In this document: piece after piece, positions 1 through 6,366 of the stretch
Numbering within the stretch: the first letter of the stretch is position 1
How the letters are laid out: each line of letters begins with the position of its first letter
Source of the DNA: an uncultured Christensenella sp.
GTDB taxonomy: Bacteria; Bacillota; Clostridia; Christensenellales; Borkfalkiaceae
DNA length: 64,000 nt
Direction of reading: 5' to 3'
Assembly: GCA_910585785.1 (NCBI GenBank)
Contig: CAJUEV010000003.1
Coordinates: 1-64,000 of the forward strand
The notes under the pieces: generated by a model
The model's database searches: none
Seen by the model: only the letters and a program-made list of their open reading frames with translations
Told to the model about the DNA's origin: nothing
Translations under genes and position numbers: made by a program

Positions 1-3
1 TTT

Positions 4-81
4 GGCCCTATAGCTCAGTTTGGTTAGAGCGCCAGCCTGTCACGCTGGAGGTCGACGGTTCGAGCCCGTTTGGGGTCGCCA
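4..81 (+). tRNA. tRNA-Asp (GTC)
   Basis: This is a complete cloverleaf with an encoded CCA end. The acceptor arms GGCCCTA and TGGGGTC pair with two G-T wobbles. The anticodon loop carries GTC, which decodes GAC/GAT. It is the first of four closely spaced tRNA genes that end at a terminator near 448, so they are probably one transcript. No promoter is visible because the window begins just upstream. Confidence 0.95.
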
Positions 82-114
82 AAATTTTTTATAAAACGCC
101 GTCAGGCGTTTAAC

Positions 115-190
115 GCCTTGGTAGCTCAGATGGTAGAGCGGTGGACTGAAAATCCATATGTCGGCGGTTCGATTCCACCCCAAGGCACCA
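115..190 (+). tRNA. tRNA-Phe (GAA)
   Basis: The seven-base acceptor stem GCCTTGG/CCAAGGC is perfect. The anticodon loop is CTGAAAA with anticodon GAA, the T loop is TTCGATT, and CCA is encoded. It is the second gene of the tRNA cluster. Confidence 0.96.
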
Positions 191-207
191 TCCCGACAGG
201 GAGGTAT

Positions 208-283
208 GCTGGTGTAGCTCAACTGGCAGAGCAGCTGATTTGTAATCAGCAGGTTGTGGGTTCGATTCCAATCACCAGCTCCA
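208..283 (+). tRNA. tRNA-Thr (TGT)
   Basis: The acceptor stem GCTGGTG/CACCAGC is perfect and CCA is encoded. The anticodon stem GCTGA/TCAGC encloses TTTGTAA, giving anticodon TGT for ACA and related threonine codons. It is the third gene of the cluster. Confidence 0.95.
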
Positions 284-320
284 AGTTACCCCGTATACAA
301 GCGGGGTAAAAACTTAATAT

Positions 321-405
321 GGGCGGATTGCAGAGTGGCCAAATGCATCAGACTGTAAATCTGACGTCTCCGACTTCGGTGGTTCGAATCCACCTCCTCC
401 CACCA
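321..405 (+). tRNA. tRNA-Tyr (GTA)
   Basis: This is a class II tRNA with a long variable arm (GTC-TCC-GAC) and encoded CCA. The anticodon stem TCAGA/TCTGA encloses CTGTAAA, giving GTA for tyrosine. Acceptor arms GGGCGGA and TCCTCCC leave a C/T mismatch at the fourth pair. It is otherwise well formed and is the last gene of the cluster before a strong terminator. Confidence 0.93.
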
Positions 406-413
406 AAAGCGTA

Positions 414-448
414 AAAGTACGAACCAAAAACAGGTTTGTACTTTTTTT
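414..448 (+). terminator. Terminator of the tRNA cluster
   Basis: A 12-bp inverted repeat (414-425 with 433-444, one G-T pair) is followed by a run of seven T. It lies 9 bases after tRNA-Tyr and probably ends the four-tRNA transcript. Confidence 0.85.
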
Positions 449-490
449 GTGCTTTCAAGGTATTTATCGTGCGTAAATTGAGTTATACCG

Positions 491-519
491 TTGCGCATAT
501 TGCATAACCGTGCTATAAT
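491..519 (+). promoter_or_regulatory. Sigma-A promoter of the DJ-1/PfpI gene
   Basis: TTGCGC (491-496), a 17-base spacer and TATAAT (514-519), preceded by TGC as in extended -10 promoters. The predicted start near 526 leaves a roughly 30-base leader with an AGGGGGG Shine-Dalgarno. It also shows that a TTG codon at 491 is promoter DNA and not a start. Confidence 0.8.
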
Positions 520-556
520 TTATTCTACATTAAACTTTAATTTCAGGGGGGATAGT

Positions 557-1240
557 ATGGATTGTAACGTGGCGGAGTCTTGTTGCGGAGTTAAAGCGTC
601 AAAAAAGAATAAATATGCGGTTATAATTTATCCCGATTTTTCCTTGCAGGAAATAACTTGTTTGACGTCGTGTTTGACAGTTTGGTTCGGAAAGAAAATA
701 GACGTTATAGCAAGCGAAATGAAGGTTTATAAAAGCGAGGAGGGATTTTGCATAACGCCGACAAAGACCGTGGACGAGGCGCGCGTAGTTGATTATGAGT
801 GCGTAATTCTCCCCGGCACAATCTATCCGTTGCCTGCATTGTTTGACGACAAACTGATAAAATTTTTAAGCGAAGGAAAAGATTCAAATACCTTGTTTGC
901 GGCAATTTCGTCTTCGCCGATATTGTTGTCGAAGGCGGGAATATTGGACGGAAAAGATTTTACTTCGGGTTATTTTATGCAAATGGCGGACGTGTTTCCG
1001 TTTATCGATAAAAAGCATTTTGTACATAAACCGGTAGTAGAAAGCGGAAACGTCATAACCGGCATTGGTATGTTTTTCAGGGAGTTTGCCGAACAAGTGT
1101 TGCTAAAATTGGGTTATGACGTCGGAAAGAACTTTATGAATTATGCGCCGAGCGAATATTCAGAGGATGACCTGACGTTTTATTGGAGCGACGAGGAGTA
1201 TAAAGAGTTTTTAGAGGAATTAAAGGAATACGCAAAGTAA
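557..1240 (+). CDS. DJ-1/PfpI family protein
   Basis: This 227-residue protein has an early beta-strand (KYAVIIYPDFSLQEI) followed by a glutamine-amidotransferase-like core, including ECVILPGTIYP and AAISSSPILLSKAGIL. This is the layout of the DJ-1/PfpI superfamily (chaperones, proteases and regulators). The usual nucleophile-elbow cysteine (A-I-C-x-G/A-P) appears as AAISSSP, so serine sits where the reactive cysteine is expected and the catalytic function is doubtful. The N-terminus is cysteine-rich (MDCNVAESCCG), which is unusual for the family. The start is set by a strong Shine-Dalgarno just before ATG 557; the longer reading frame runs back into the -35 box. It is monocistronic, ending at a terminator. 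The substrate is unknown. Confidence 0.72.
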   Translation: MDCNVAESCCGVKASKKNKYAVIIYPDFSLQEITCLTSCLTVWFGKKIDVIASEMKVYKSEEGFCITPTKTVDEARVVDYECVILPGTIYPLPALFDDKLIKFLSEGKDSNTLFAAISSSPILLSKAGILDGKDFTSGYFMQMADVFPFIDKKHFVHKPVVESGNVITGIGMFFREFAEQVLLKLGYDVGKNFMNYAPSEYSEDDLTFYWSDEEYKEFLEELKEYAK

Positions 1241-1270
1241 ATTCAGTGTAAAAATATTTATAAACAAAAC

Positions 1271-1306
1271 AAGCCCGCGCCGATAAAAAACGGCGCGGGC
1301 TTTTAA
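1271..1306 (+). terminator. Terminator, likely bidirectional
   Basis: A 12-bp GC-rich stem (1271-1282 with 1291-1302) with an A6 loop is followed by TTTT. It lies between the convergent DJ-1 and tag genes, with A/T-rich flanks on both sides, so it could serve both. Confidence 0.85.
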
Positions 1307-1336
1307 AAATACAGTCCAAATATTAATTTATAAACG

Positions 1337-1897
1337 TTATTCGCCTTTATAGCAGTCGCAATTTTTTAAATGCGCGTTGTAAATACCTATCGACTGCAAA
1401 TATGCGTAAATAATTGTAGAGCCGACAAATTTCATTCCGCGCTTTTTCAAGTCCTTTGAAATTTCGTCCGATAACGGAGAAGTAGTCCTTAAATCGCAGC
1501 TTTCAAAAATTGTCTGACCGTTTGTAAACCCCCAGATATAGTTGTTAAAAGAGCTGTATTCCTTTTGAATTTGCATAAAAATTTTGCTGTTGGTGACGCA
1601 CGCTTTAATTTTCAATCTGTTGCGAATTATAGGCGCGGAAAGCAGTTGTTCGCATTTTTCATCGTCGTATTTGCTTATTTTTTCAACGTCGAAACCGTCA
1701 AAAGCCTGCCTGAAATTTTCACGCTTATTCAATACGCATTCCCACGTAAGTCCGGCTTGAAAAAACTCCAAAATAAGCATTTCAAAAAGTTTTTCGTCAG
1801 AGTGTACGGGCACGCCCCATTCGTGGTCGTGGTACTCAACATACAACGGGTTTTTCAAATTCACCCACCAGCAACGGTTTACTATTTTTTTGTCCAT
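1337..1897 (-). CDS. tag: DNA-3-methyladenine glycosylase I
   Basis: This 186-residue protein is a base-excision repair enzyme that removes 3-methyladenine from alkylated DNA. It shows the Tag signature throughout: RCWW near the N-terminus, YHDHEWGVP at about residues 22-30, the GLTWECVLNKRENFRQAF helix region, and KFVGSTIIYAYLQSIGIYNAH near the C-terminus. The zinc-binding pattern of the family (N-terminal Cys and His, C-terminal His and Cys) is present as C9, H23/H25 and the NAHLKNC tail. Length matches the family. It is transcribed leftward from its own promoter at 1925-1953 and is not in an operon. Confidence 0.95.
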   Translation of the reverse strand: MDKKIVNRCWWVNLKNPLYVEYHDHEWGVPVHSDEKLFEMLILEFFQAGLTWECVLNKRENFRQAFDGFDVEKISKYDDEKCEQLLSAPIIRNRLKIKACVTNSKIFMQIQKEYSSFNNYIWGFTNGQTIFESCDLRTTSPLSDEISKDLKKRGMKFVGSTIIYAYLQSIGIYNAHLKNCDCYKGE

Positions 1898-1924
1898 ATT
1901 TTTACCTTAGTATTTTTTTCTAAC

Positions 1925-1953
1925 AGTATATCTTAAAACGGCGCATTCGGCAA
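1925..1953 (-). promoter_or_regulatory. Sigma-A promoter of tag
   Basis: On the minus strand TTGCCG (1953-1948), a 17-base spacer and TATACT (1930-1925). The leader to the ATG is about 20 bases and holds an AAGG Shine-Dalgarno-like stretch. Confidence 0.65.
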
Positions 1954-2055
1954 GTGGTAAAAGCAGGTTGAAAAATTTTGCCGCTGTTTTTATTTGTAGT
2001 TAACCGATTTGTTTAAAAAGCGACGTACCGAATTTGTGCAAATTTTTTAATACAC

Positions 2056-2084
2056 TTGAAAAATCGTTGGCTTTTTGATATTAT
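2056..2084 (+). promoter_or_regulatory. Sigma-A promoter nearly abutting the kinase ATG
   Basis: TTGAAA (2056-2061), exactly 17 bases, then TATTAT (2079-2084). The predicted transcript start near 2091 lies only about 5 bases before ATG 2096, with no Shine-Dalgarno. It is part of the near-leaderless pattern described in the findings. Confidence 0.7.
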
Positions 2085-2095
2085 ATTTACGTAAG

Positions 2096-2605
2096 ATGAT
2101 TATTTTAATTTCAGGCGCATCGCATACGGGCAAAACCGCGCTTGCACAAAAACTTATGCTGCAACATAAAATTCCGTATTTTTCTATCGACCACTTAAAA
2201 ATGGGCTTGATACGAAGCGGCAACACGCAGATTAAAGTTGACGAGGACGAAAAACTTACGCCCTATCTATGGGCAATTGTCAAAGAAATGGTTAAAACCG
2301 CTATCGAAAATAATCAAAGTCTGATAGTTGAAGGTTGTTATATTCCGTTTGATTGGCAAAAAGAATTCACCGAAAATTATTTGAAGCAAATAAAATTTTA
2401 TTGCCTTATAATGACAGAGCGGTATATTCAAAAAAATTTCGACGATATTATAAAGTTTGAAAACGTTGCCGAAAAGCGCAAAACTTCGGGTTTGGATAAA
2501 GAGGAATTGATAGCGGATAACGCGCTCAATTTAAAGTTTTGCAAGCAGTACGGCTTAAACGTAGTTTTAATTGACGAAATATACAGCGTAAGCGTGGCGC
2601 TTTAA
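2096..2605 (+). CDS. P-loop kinase-like ATPase
   Basis: This 169-residue protein starts directly with a Walker A motif (SGASHTGKT, residues 6-14), followed by SIDHLKMGL, resembling the substrate/lid region of small-molecule kinases related to 2-phosphoglycerate kinase, shikimate kinase and AAA-type kinases. A buried strand SLIVEGCYIP is the likely Walker B/substrate strand. The C-terminus ends in a strand-turn NVVLIDEIY. I cannot name the substrate. A TTG 21 bases upstream would overlap the -10 box, so ATG 2096 is chosen. Downstream 56 bases away is an unknown DHH-like gene, then a GNAT gene, forming a small accessory run. Confidence 0.6.
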   Translation: MIILISGASHTGKTALAQKLMLQHKIPYFSIDHLKMGLIRSGNTQIKVDEDEKLTPYLWAIVKEMVKTAIENNQSLIVEGCYIPFDWQKEFTENYLKQIKFYCLIMTERYIQKNFDDIIKFENVAEKRKTSGLDKEELIADNALNLKFCKQYGLNVVLIDEIYSVSVAL

Positions 2606-2661
2606 AGTTTAAGCATAAAATTTATAGGTTTACGTACGTTTGTCGTCGCAAAAGAGGGGAT

Positions 2662-3612
2662 ATGGAAAATATTTATTTAAACAAAAGCATAGCAAACATT
2701 TTTGTCCGCAACAGAAAATGCATAGTAAACGCAGACCTTGACGGCGTTTTGTCGGGTATGCTGTTGCAGCGTTTTCTCGGTTGGGAAATAGTAGGTTACA
2801 GTTCCTGTTGCGGAAAATATAACGACGAACTCTGGCTTAAAGAAGGTACTGAAAATTTGCGGGAATGCGTGTTTGTGGATTTGCCCGTTTGTTTGGCTGA
2901 TTTTTCGGTAATAGACCAACACTTTGTCGCTTTTGACGCAGATTGTCTGCAACGATACGAAGAAAATAGCAACAAAATAAATCCCAATATTATGCGCCGT
3001 CTCGTTTTTAAAAACGGCGGAGTAAACCAATATACGGACAAATATCCATTCGGAACAGTTCATTTTATTTTGGCAGTTATGGAAAATTTAAAAATTATTC
3101 CCGAAGCGTTCCGTTTTGATTTCTTCAAAAAAATTGATAATTTTGATTTCGCCGATTTGTTTTTACGTGCGGACAGAGTGGTAGGGAATACCTGTTCATA
3201 TACAAAAAATTGTTTTAGTTGGATTAACTGGCTGTGTGAAATAGGCGGCGTCAACACAAAAACTCTTTTCGAAGAAGTAGTCACAAAACTTTATTTAAGA
3301 AAAATTTCCGAAAAGAAAGTTGAAAGCAAACTTACTTCACTCGGTTGCATAGGGCTTGACGGCGATTGCTCTAACTTGTTAAGAAGCGGGGACTACAACC
3401 GTCTTAACGGCTATTTCAATTTTTTAAGCGCAAGTTCGGGGTTGCAAGCAGCGCCCGTATTCACCTTTTACAACTTCGGAAGATTGAATGGCGAGCATTA
3501 TGCCGTTACATATAACAATTTAGCAAATTTGAAGGCAACGTGCCGCGCGGCAAACGTTTTTTCTTACGCCTTTGTCAGTAAAAGCGTTTTGTCGTTGACG
3601 CGTTTAGTTTAA
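2662..3612 (+). CDS. Unknown protein with DHH-phosphoesterase-like N-terminus
   Basis: This 316-residue protein is not confidently assigned to a family. Near the N-terminus CIVNADLDGVLSGMLLQ (about residues 20-36) resembles motif I of DHH/DHHA1 phosphoesterases. VFVDLPV follows about 45 residues later like motif II. VIDQHF then sits where DHH motif III is expected, with Gln replacing the first His. Spacing fits a RecJ/NrnA-like Rossmann core, but no DHHA1 GGGH motif is visible in the C-terminal half. An AGAGGGG Shine-Dalgarno supports ATG 2662. The GNAT gene starts 9 bases downstream, suggesting co-transcription. Function is inference only. Confidence 0.45.
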   Translation: MENIYLNKSIANIFVRNRKCIVNADLDGVLSGMLLQRFLGWEIVGYSSCCGKYNDELWLKEGTENLRECVFVDLPVCLADFSVIDQHFVAFDADCLQRYEENSNKINPNIMRRLVFKNGGVNQYTDKYPFGTVHFILAVMENLKIIPEAFRFDFFKKIDNFDFADLFLRADRVVGNTCSYTKNCFSWINWLCEIGGVNTKTLFEEVVTKLYLRKISEKKVESKLTSLGCIGLDGDCSNLLRSGDYNRLNGYFNFLSASSGLQAAPVFTFYNFGRLNGEHYAVTYNNLANLKATCRAANVFSYAFVSKSVLSLTRLV

Positions 3613-3621
3613 ATATAAGTT

Positions 3622-4158
3622 ATGAAAATAGTTTATGCCGCGCTCTGCGGTGAAAATTTTAACGCTTTTTCTTTGGATAGTTTTATCCGCAAACAAACGG
3701 TAAAAAGGTGCTGGCGCAAAGTAAACGGCGAATACGCACTTAAACCCGTCGAATACGTTGAAGACTGGACTTTGACGGAACGCAGGGAAATGGCTGCCTA
3801 TATAATTGACGAGTTAAAAAACGGCGGCAAGGCTTTCGGCGCGTTTGATTGCGGCAAGTTGATTGGCTATGCTTGCGTTTCCGCCGGTGCGTTTGGCTGT
3901 GCGGGGCAATATTTGTTGCTTTCGGAGTTTTACGTTTCGTTGCCGTACCGCAAAAATGGTATAGGTAAACGCCTGTTTGAAGAAGCTTGCGCGTCCGCAA
4001 AGGTCGGCGGCGCAAAAAAACTTTTTATATCGGCACATTCCGCCGAGGACAGCATAGCCGCATATAAAAAGTACGGGTGCGTTTTGGCAAAAGAAAAAAA
4101 TGAAGCCCTTGCGGAAAAAGAACCGTGCGATTTGCAGCTTGAATTTGTGCTAAATTAA
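3622..4158 (+). CDS. GNAT family N-acetyltransferase
   Basis: This 178-residue protein contains a GNAT core: strand LLLSEFYVSLPYRKNGIGKRLFEEA (about residues 97-121) with the acetyl-CoA pyrophosphate loop Y-R-K-N-G-I-G-K, then KKLFISAHSAEDSIAAYKKYGC, the typical motif B helix. Acceptor substrate unknown; protein N-terminal, aminoglycoside or small-amine substrates are all possible. It lies 9 bases after the DHH-like gene and ends before a strong bidirectional terminator. No Shine-Dalgarno is visible, so translation may be coupled. Confidence 0.8.
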   Translation: MKIVYAALCGENFNAFSLDSFIRKQTVKRCWRKVNGEYALKPVEYVEDWTLTERREMAAYIIDELKNGGKAFGAFDCGKLIGYACVSAGAFGCAGQYLLLSEFYVSLPYRKNGIGKRLFEEACASAKVGGAKKLFISAHSAEDSIAAYKKYGCVLAKEKNEALAEKEPCDLQLEFVLN

Positions 4159-4177
4159 AAATTTTAAAATAAAACCA

Positions 4178-4219
4178 AAAGCCCCCTTAGCGGACGACAA
4201 AAACCGCTAAGGGGGCTTT
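4178..4219. terminator. Bidirectional terminator
   Basis: A perfect 16-bp stem (4178-4193 with 4204-4219) has T-rich sequence on the right and A-rich sequence on the left. It separates the rightward GNAT gene from the leftward XRE gene and can terminate both. Confidence 0.88.
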
Positions 4220-4229
4220 AATTTTTCGG

Positions 4230-4472
4230 TTATTTTATTTCCTGTTCAAGTTCGGCAAATTCCTTGGTGTCAAAAAACTCCGTCAAAGAAATAGACAATC
4301 CGTCGCAAAGCATTTTAATTGTCACTATACCGGGGTTTTTGCTTTTTCCGTACAATATATTTTTGATTGTGGAAGGCGGAACGCCGGAATCCATCGCGAG
4401 TTTATGAAAAGAAATTCGCTTGGACTCGCATAAGACCAAAAGCCTGTCTCTTACGGCAGAGTAGGTGTCCAT
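4230..4472 (-). CDS. XRE-family transcriptional regulator (small)
   Basis: This 80-residue protein is essentially a single Cro/C1 helix-turn-helix domain: SFHKLAMDSGVPPSTIKNILYGKS is the HTH (about residues 20-43), followed by PGIVTIKMLCDGLSISLTEFF, typical of this family. It is a probable DNA-binding repressor; the target is unknown. The divergent neighbour is spoIIAA, with 235 bases between them including a long hairpin. A GAGGA Shine-Dalgarno precedes the ATG. Confidence 0.85.
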   Translation of the reverse strand: MDTYSAVRDRLLVLCESKRISFHKLAMDSGVPPSTIKNILYGKSKNPGIVTIKMLCDGLSISLTEFFDTKEFAELEQEIK

Positions 4473-4532
4473 TTTATCCTCTTAAAACTTTTAACTACTA
4501 AAATTATAACTGCATTATCAATAAAAATCGTA

Positions 4533-4577
4533 ACCCCCGCCCCGTTTGAATTAAACGCTTTCAAACGGGGCGGGGGT
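4533..4577. repeat. 18-bp GC-rich inverted repeat between divergent genes
   Basis: A perfect 18-bp stem (4533-4550 with 4560-4577) encloses a 9-base loop. Only a short T-run follows on either strand. It sits between two divergently transcribed genes, where no transcript obviously ends. It could be a stranded terminator or a structured element of the spoIIA upstream region. Confidence 0.75.
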
Positions 4578-4707
4578 AGTTTTATAAACTGATTTCGCCG
4601 TATTTTTCCAAATTCCTCAAAAAACGCCAAAAACACATAAATTTTGCGCGCCTTGTTATAGTAATGTTGGAATACGGTAAATTTTTAAGTGTTTCGGAGG
4701 AAACGTT

Positions 4708-5019
4708 ATGGTTGTTTCCGGTTGCGTAAGCGGTAAAGTGCTTTACATAAGTCTCGCAGGAGAAATGGACGAGTGTTCCGCCCAATCCGCGCGGGCAAAA
4801 TGCGACAAACTTATAGACGACAATCTGGGCGTTACAAAAATAGTAATAAATCTTTCGGAAGTGGCGTTTATGGATTCCACGGGTATAGGTTTTTTGATAG
4901 GCAGATATAAAAAGGCTTCAAAACTTGCAATACCTTTGCACGTGGAAAAACCCAATTTTGCCGCAGATAAAATATTGAATCTCAGCGGAATTTATTCGCT
5001 GATTCCCAAGGAGAAGTAA
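4708..5019 (+). CDS. spoIIAA: SpoIIAA, anti-sigma F factor antagonist
   Basis: This 103-residue STAS-domain protein is the anti-anti-sigma factor of forespore sigma-F. Unphosphorylated SpoIIAA displaces SpoIIAB from sigma-F. The conserved phosphorylation site is seen as FMDSTGIGFLIGRY, with Ser57 the predicted target of SpoIIAB kinase. Size and order match the canonical spoIIAA-spoIIAB-sigF operon. A CGGAGG Shine-Dalgarno precedes ATG 4708. spoIIAB follows after 9 bases. In known sporulators the operon is read by sigma-H with Spo0A~P; I could not find a convincing 0A box or sigma-H promoter here. dacF, often upstream, is absent. Confidence 0.93.
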   Translation: MVVSGCVSGKVLYISLAGEMDECSAQSARAKCDKLIDDNLGVTKIVINLSEVAFMDSTGIGFLIGRYKKASKLAIPLHVEKPNFAADKILNLSGIYSLIPKEK

Positions 5020-5028
5020 AGATTAAAT

Positions 5029-5466
5029 ATGGCTGACAATTATTTAAAACTTCAATTTTATTCGCTTCCTCGCAACCAGGCGTTTGCAAGGGATGCCGTT
5101 GCCGCGTTTTGTCTGGAACTTAATCCTTCGCTTTCCGCCCTGTCGGACGTTAAAACTGCCGTTTCGGAAGCGGTTACTAACTGCACCGTTCACGCTTACA
5201 GGGGAAAAACGGGGCTTGTCACAGTGGAGTGCGAAATCGCGGACGACGAACTACATATCAAAATAAGCGATTCGGGTAAAGGCATCCCCGACGTGAACAA
5301 AGCGGTGCAGCCGTTTTTCACGTCCGCGCCGTCGGACGAGCGTTCGGGTATGGGATTTACCATAATGCAGACGTTTATGGACGAATTTAAAGTGGATTCC
5401 GTTCAGGGCGAAGGCACCGTCGTTTATATGACAAAAAGTTTTAAAGCGGAAGTGAAGAATGCTTGA
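5029..5466 (+). CDS. spoIIAB: SpoIIAB, anti-sigma F factor/serine kinase
   Basis: This 145-residue GHKL-fold protein binds and inhibits sigma-F and phosphorylates SpoIIAA on serine. The N box (TAVSEAVTNCTVHAY, about residues 43-57), G1 box (ISDSGKGIPD) and G2 box (SGMGFTIMQTFMDEF) are all visible. Length matches the family. It overlaps the start of sigF by 8 bases, implying translational coupling that keeps the factor and its inhibitor in balance. Confidence 0.95.
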   Translation: MADNYLKLQFYSLPRNQAFARDAVAAFCLELNPSLSALSDVKTAVSEAVTNCTVHAYRGKTGLVTVECEIADDELHIKISDSGKGIPDVNKAVQPFFTSAPSDERSGMGFTIMQTFMDEFKVDSVQGEGTVVYMTKSFKAEVKNA

Positions 5467-6184
5467 CGTCGAAGAGACGAACAACCTGATACGCGAAGCG
5501 AAGCTGGGCGATACAGCCGCAAAGGAAAAACTGATAGTCGAAAACAACAATCTGATAAAAAGCATAGTCCGCCGATACCTTAACAAAGGTGTGGAGTACG
5601 ATGATTTATATCAGCTTGCAAGTATGGGACTGCTTAAAGCCATAAACGGCTTTGACGAAAGTTTCAGCGTGCGTTTTTCAACTTATGCGGTTCCTATGAT
5701 TGCGGGCGAAATAAAGCGGTTTATGCGCGACGACGGAAGTATAAAAGTTTCCCGCCAGATTAAAAGCACGGCAAAGGAAATAAACCGTTTTATTGAAAAA
5801 TATTCGTCCGAACACGGCTTTCAGCCCACTGTCAAAACCATATCCGAAAAATTCGGTATGCCCGAAAGCGAAGTGGTGTTTACTATGGGTTCTACGCATA
5901 TGCCCGTTTCTATTTACGCGCAAGGCGAATACAAGGACGAAAAGGGGCAGGAACTTCTGGAGAAATTGCCCGTAGAGGACAATCAGGAGGACATAATCGA
6001 TTCGTTGCAGCTTAAATCTGCGATAGAAAGTTTGCCCGACCGCGACAGAAAGGTAATAATATTGAGATATTTCCGCGATATGACGCAAAGCGAAGTCGCT
6101 ACAATGCTTGGCGTTTCGCAAGTGCAGGTTTCTCGTATAGAAAATAAAATAATGGAAAATTTCAGAAAGTCGCTTACGGGTTGA
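5459..6184 (+). CDS. sigF: RNA polymerase sporulation sigma factor SigF
   Basis: This 241-residue sigma-70 family protein has region 2 (NNLIKSIVRRY, then DDLYQLASMGLLKAINGFDESFSVRFSTYAVPMIAGEI in pieces), region 3 (VKTISEKFGMPESEVVF) and region 4 (LPDRDRKVIILRYFRDMTQSEVATMLGVSQVQVSRIE). Identity as sigma-F rests on its place directly after spoIIAA and spoIIAB. It lacks a region 1.1, as expected for sporulation sigma factors. ATG 5459 overlaps spoIIAB. The operon ends at a hairpin near 6235. Confidence 0.94.
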   Translation: MLDVEETNNLIREAKLGDTAAKEKLIVENNNLIKSIVRRYLNKGVEYDDLYQLASMGLLKAINGFDESFSVRFSTYAVPMIAGEIKRFMRDDGSIKVSRQIKSTAKEINRFIEKYSSEHGFQPTVKTISEKFGMPESEVVFTMGSTHMPVSIYAQGEYKDEKGQELLEKLPVEDNQEDIIDSLQLKSAIESLPDRDRKVIILRYFRDMTQSEVATMLGVSQVQVSRIENKIMENFRKSLTG

Positions 6185-6234
6185 CAGATGTTGCCGTATG
6201 TGCGTATTAATTACAAATTATATAAGGTATAAGT

Positions 6235-6270
6235 TAAGGCGCAGGTTTGCTTTTTAAACCCGCGCCTTAT
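6235..6270 (+). terminator. Terminator of the spoIIA operon
   Basis: A 14-bp stem with one mismatch (6235-6248 with 6256-6269) has a loop of GC plus five T. The downstream T-run is weak. It lies directly upstream of the next promoter at 6274. Confidence 0.65.
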
Positions 6271-6273
6271 AAT

Positions 6274-6308
6274 TTGACATACTAATCAAAGCGTGATAAA
6301 ATTTTATC
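6274..6308 (+). promoter_or_regulatory. Sigma-A promoter with palindrome over the -10
   Basis: TTGACA (6274-6279), a 17-base spacer and TAAAAT (6297-6302). The perfect 14-bp palindrome GATAAAATTTTATC (6295-6308) overlaps the -10 and is a candidate operator. The same palindrome in the same register lies over the adhE promoter near 56120. Confidence 0.75.
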
Positions 6309-6366
6309 GTAAAAAATCAACGCGCACTTGTTGATTGAAAACATAATTAACTTTAAAGGGGTTAAA

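Noticed and set aside
70..498. Open frames across the tRNA cluster (79, 60 and 70 residues)
   Set aside because: They overlap four well-formed tRNA genes and the terminator, have no ribosome site, and their residues reflect tRNA sequence.
4451..4785. Minus-strand frames of 61 and 67 residues between the XRE gene and spoIIAA
   Set aside because: They cross a long GC hairpin and the start of spoIIAA, lack a ribosome site and show no family resemblance.
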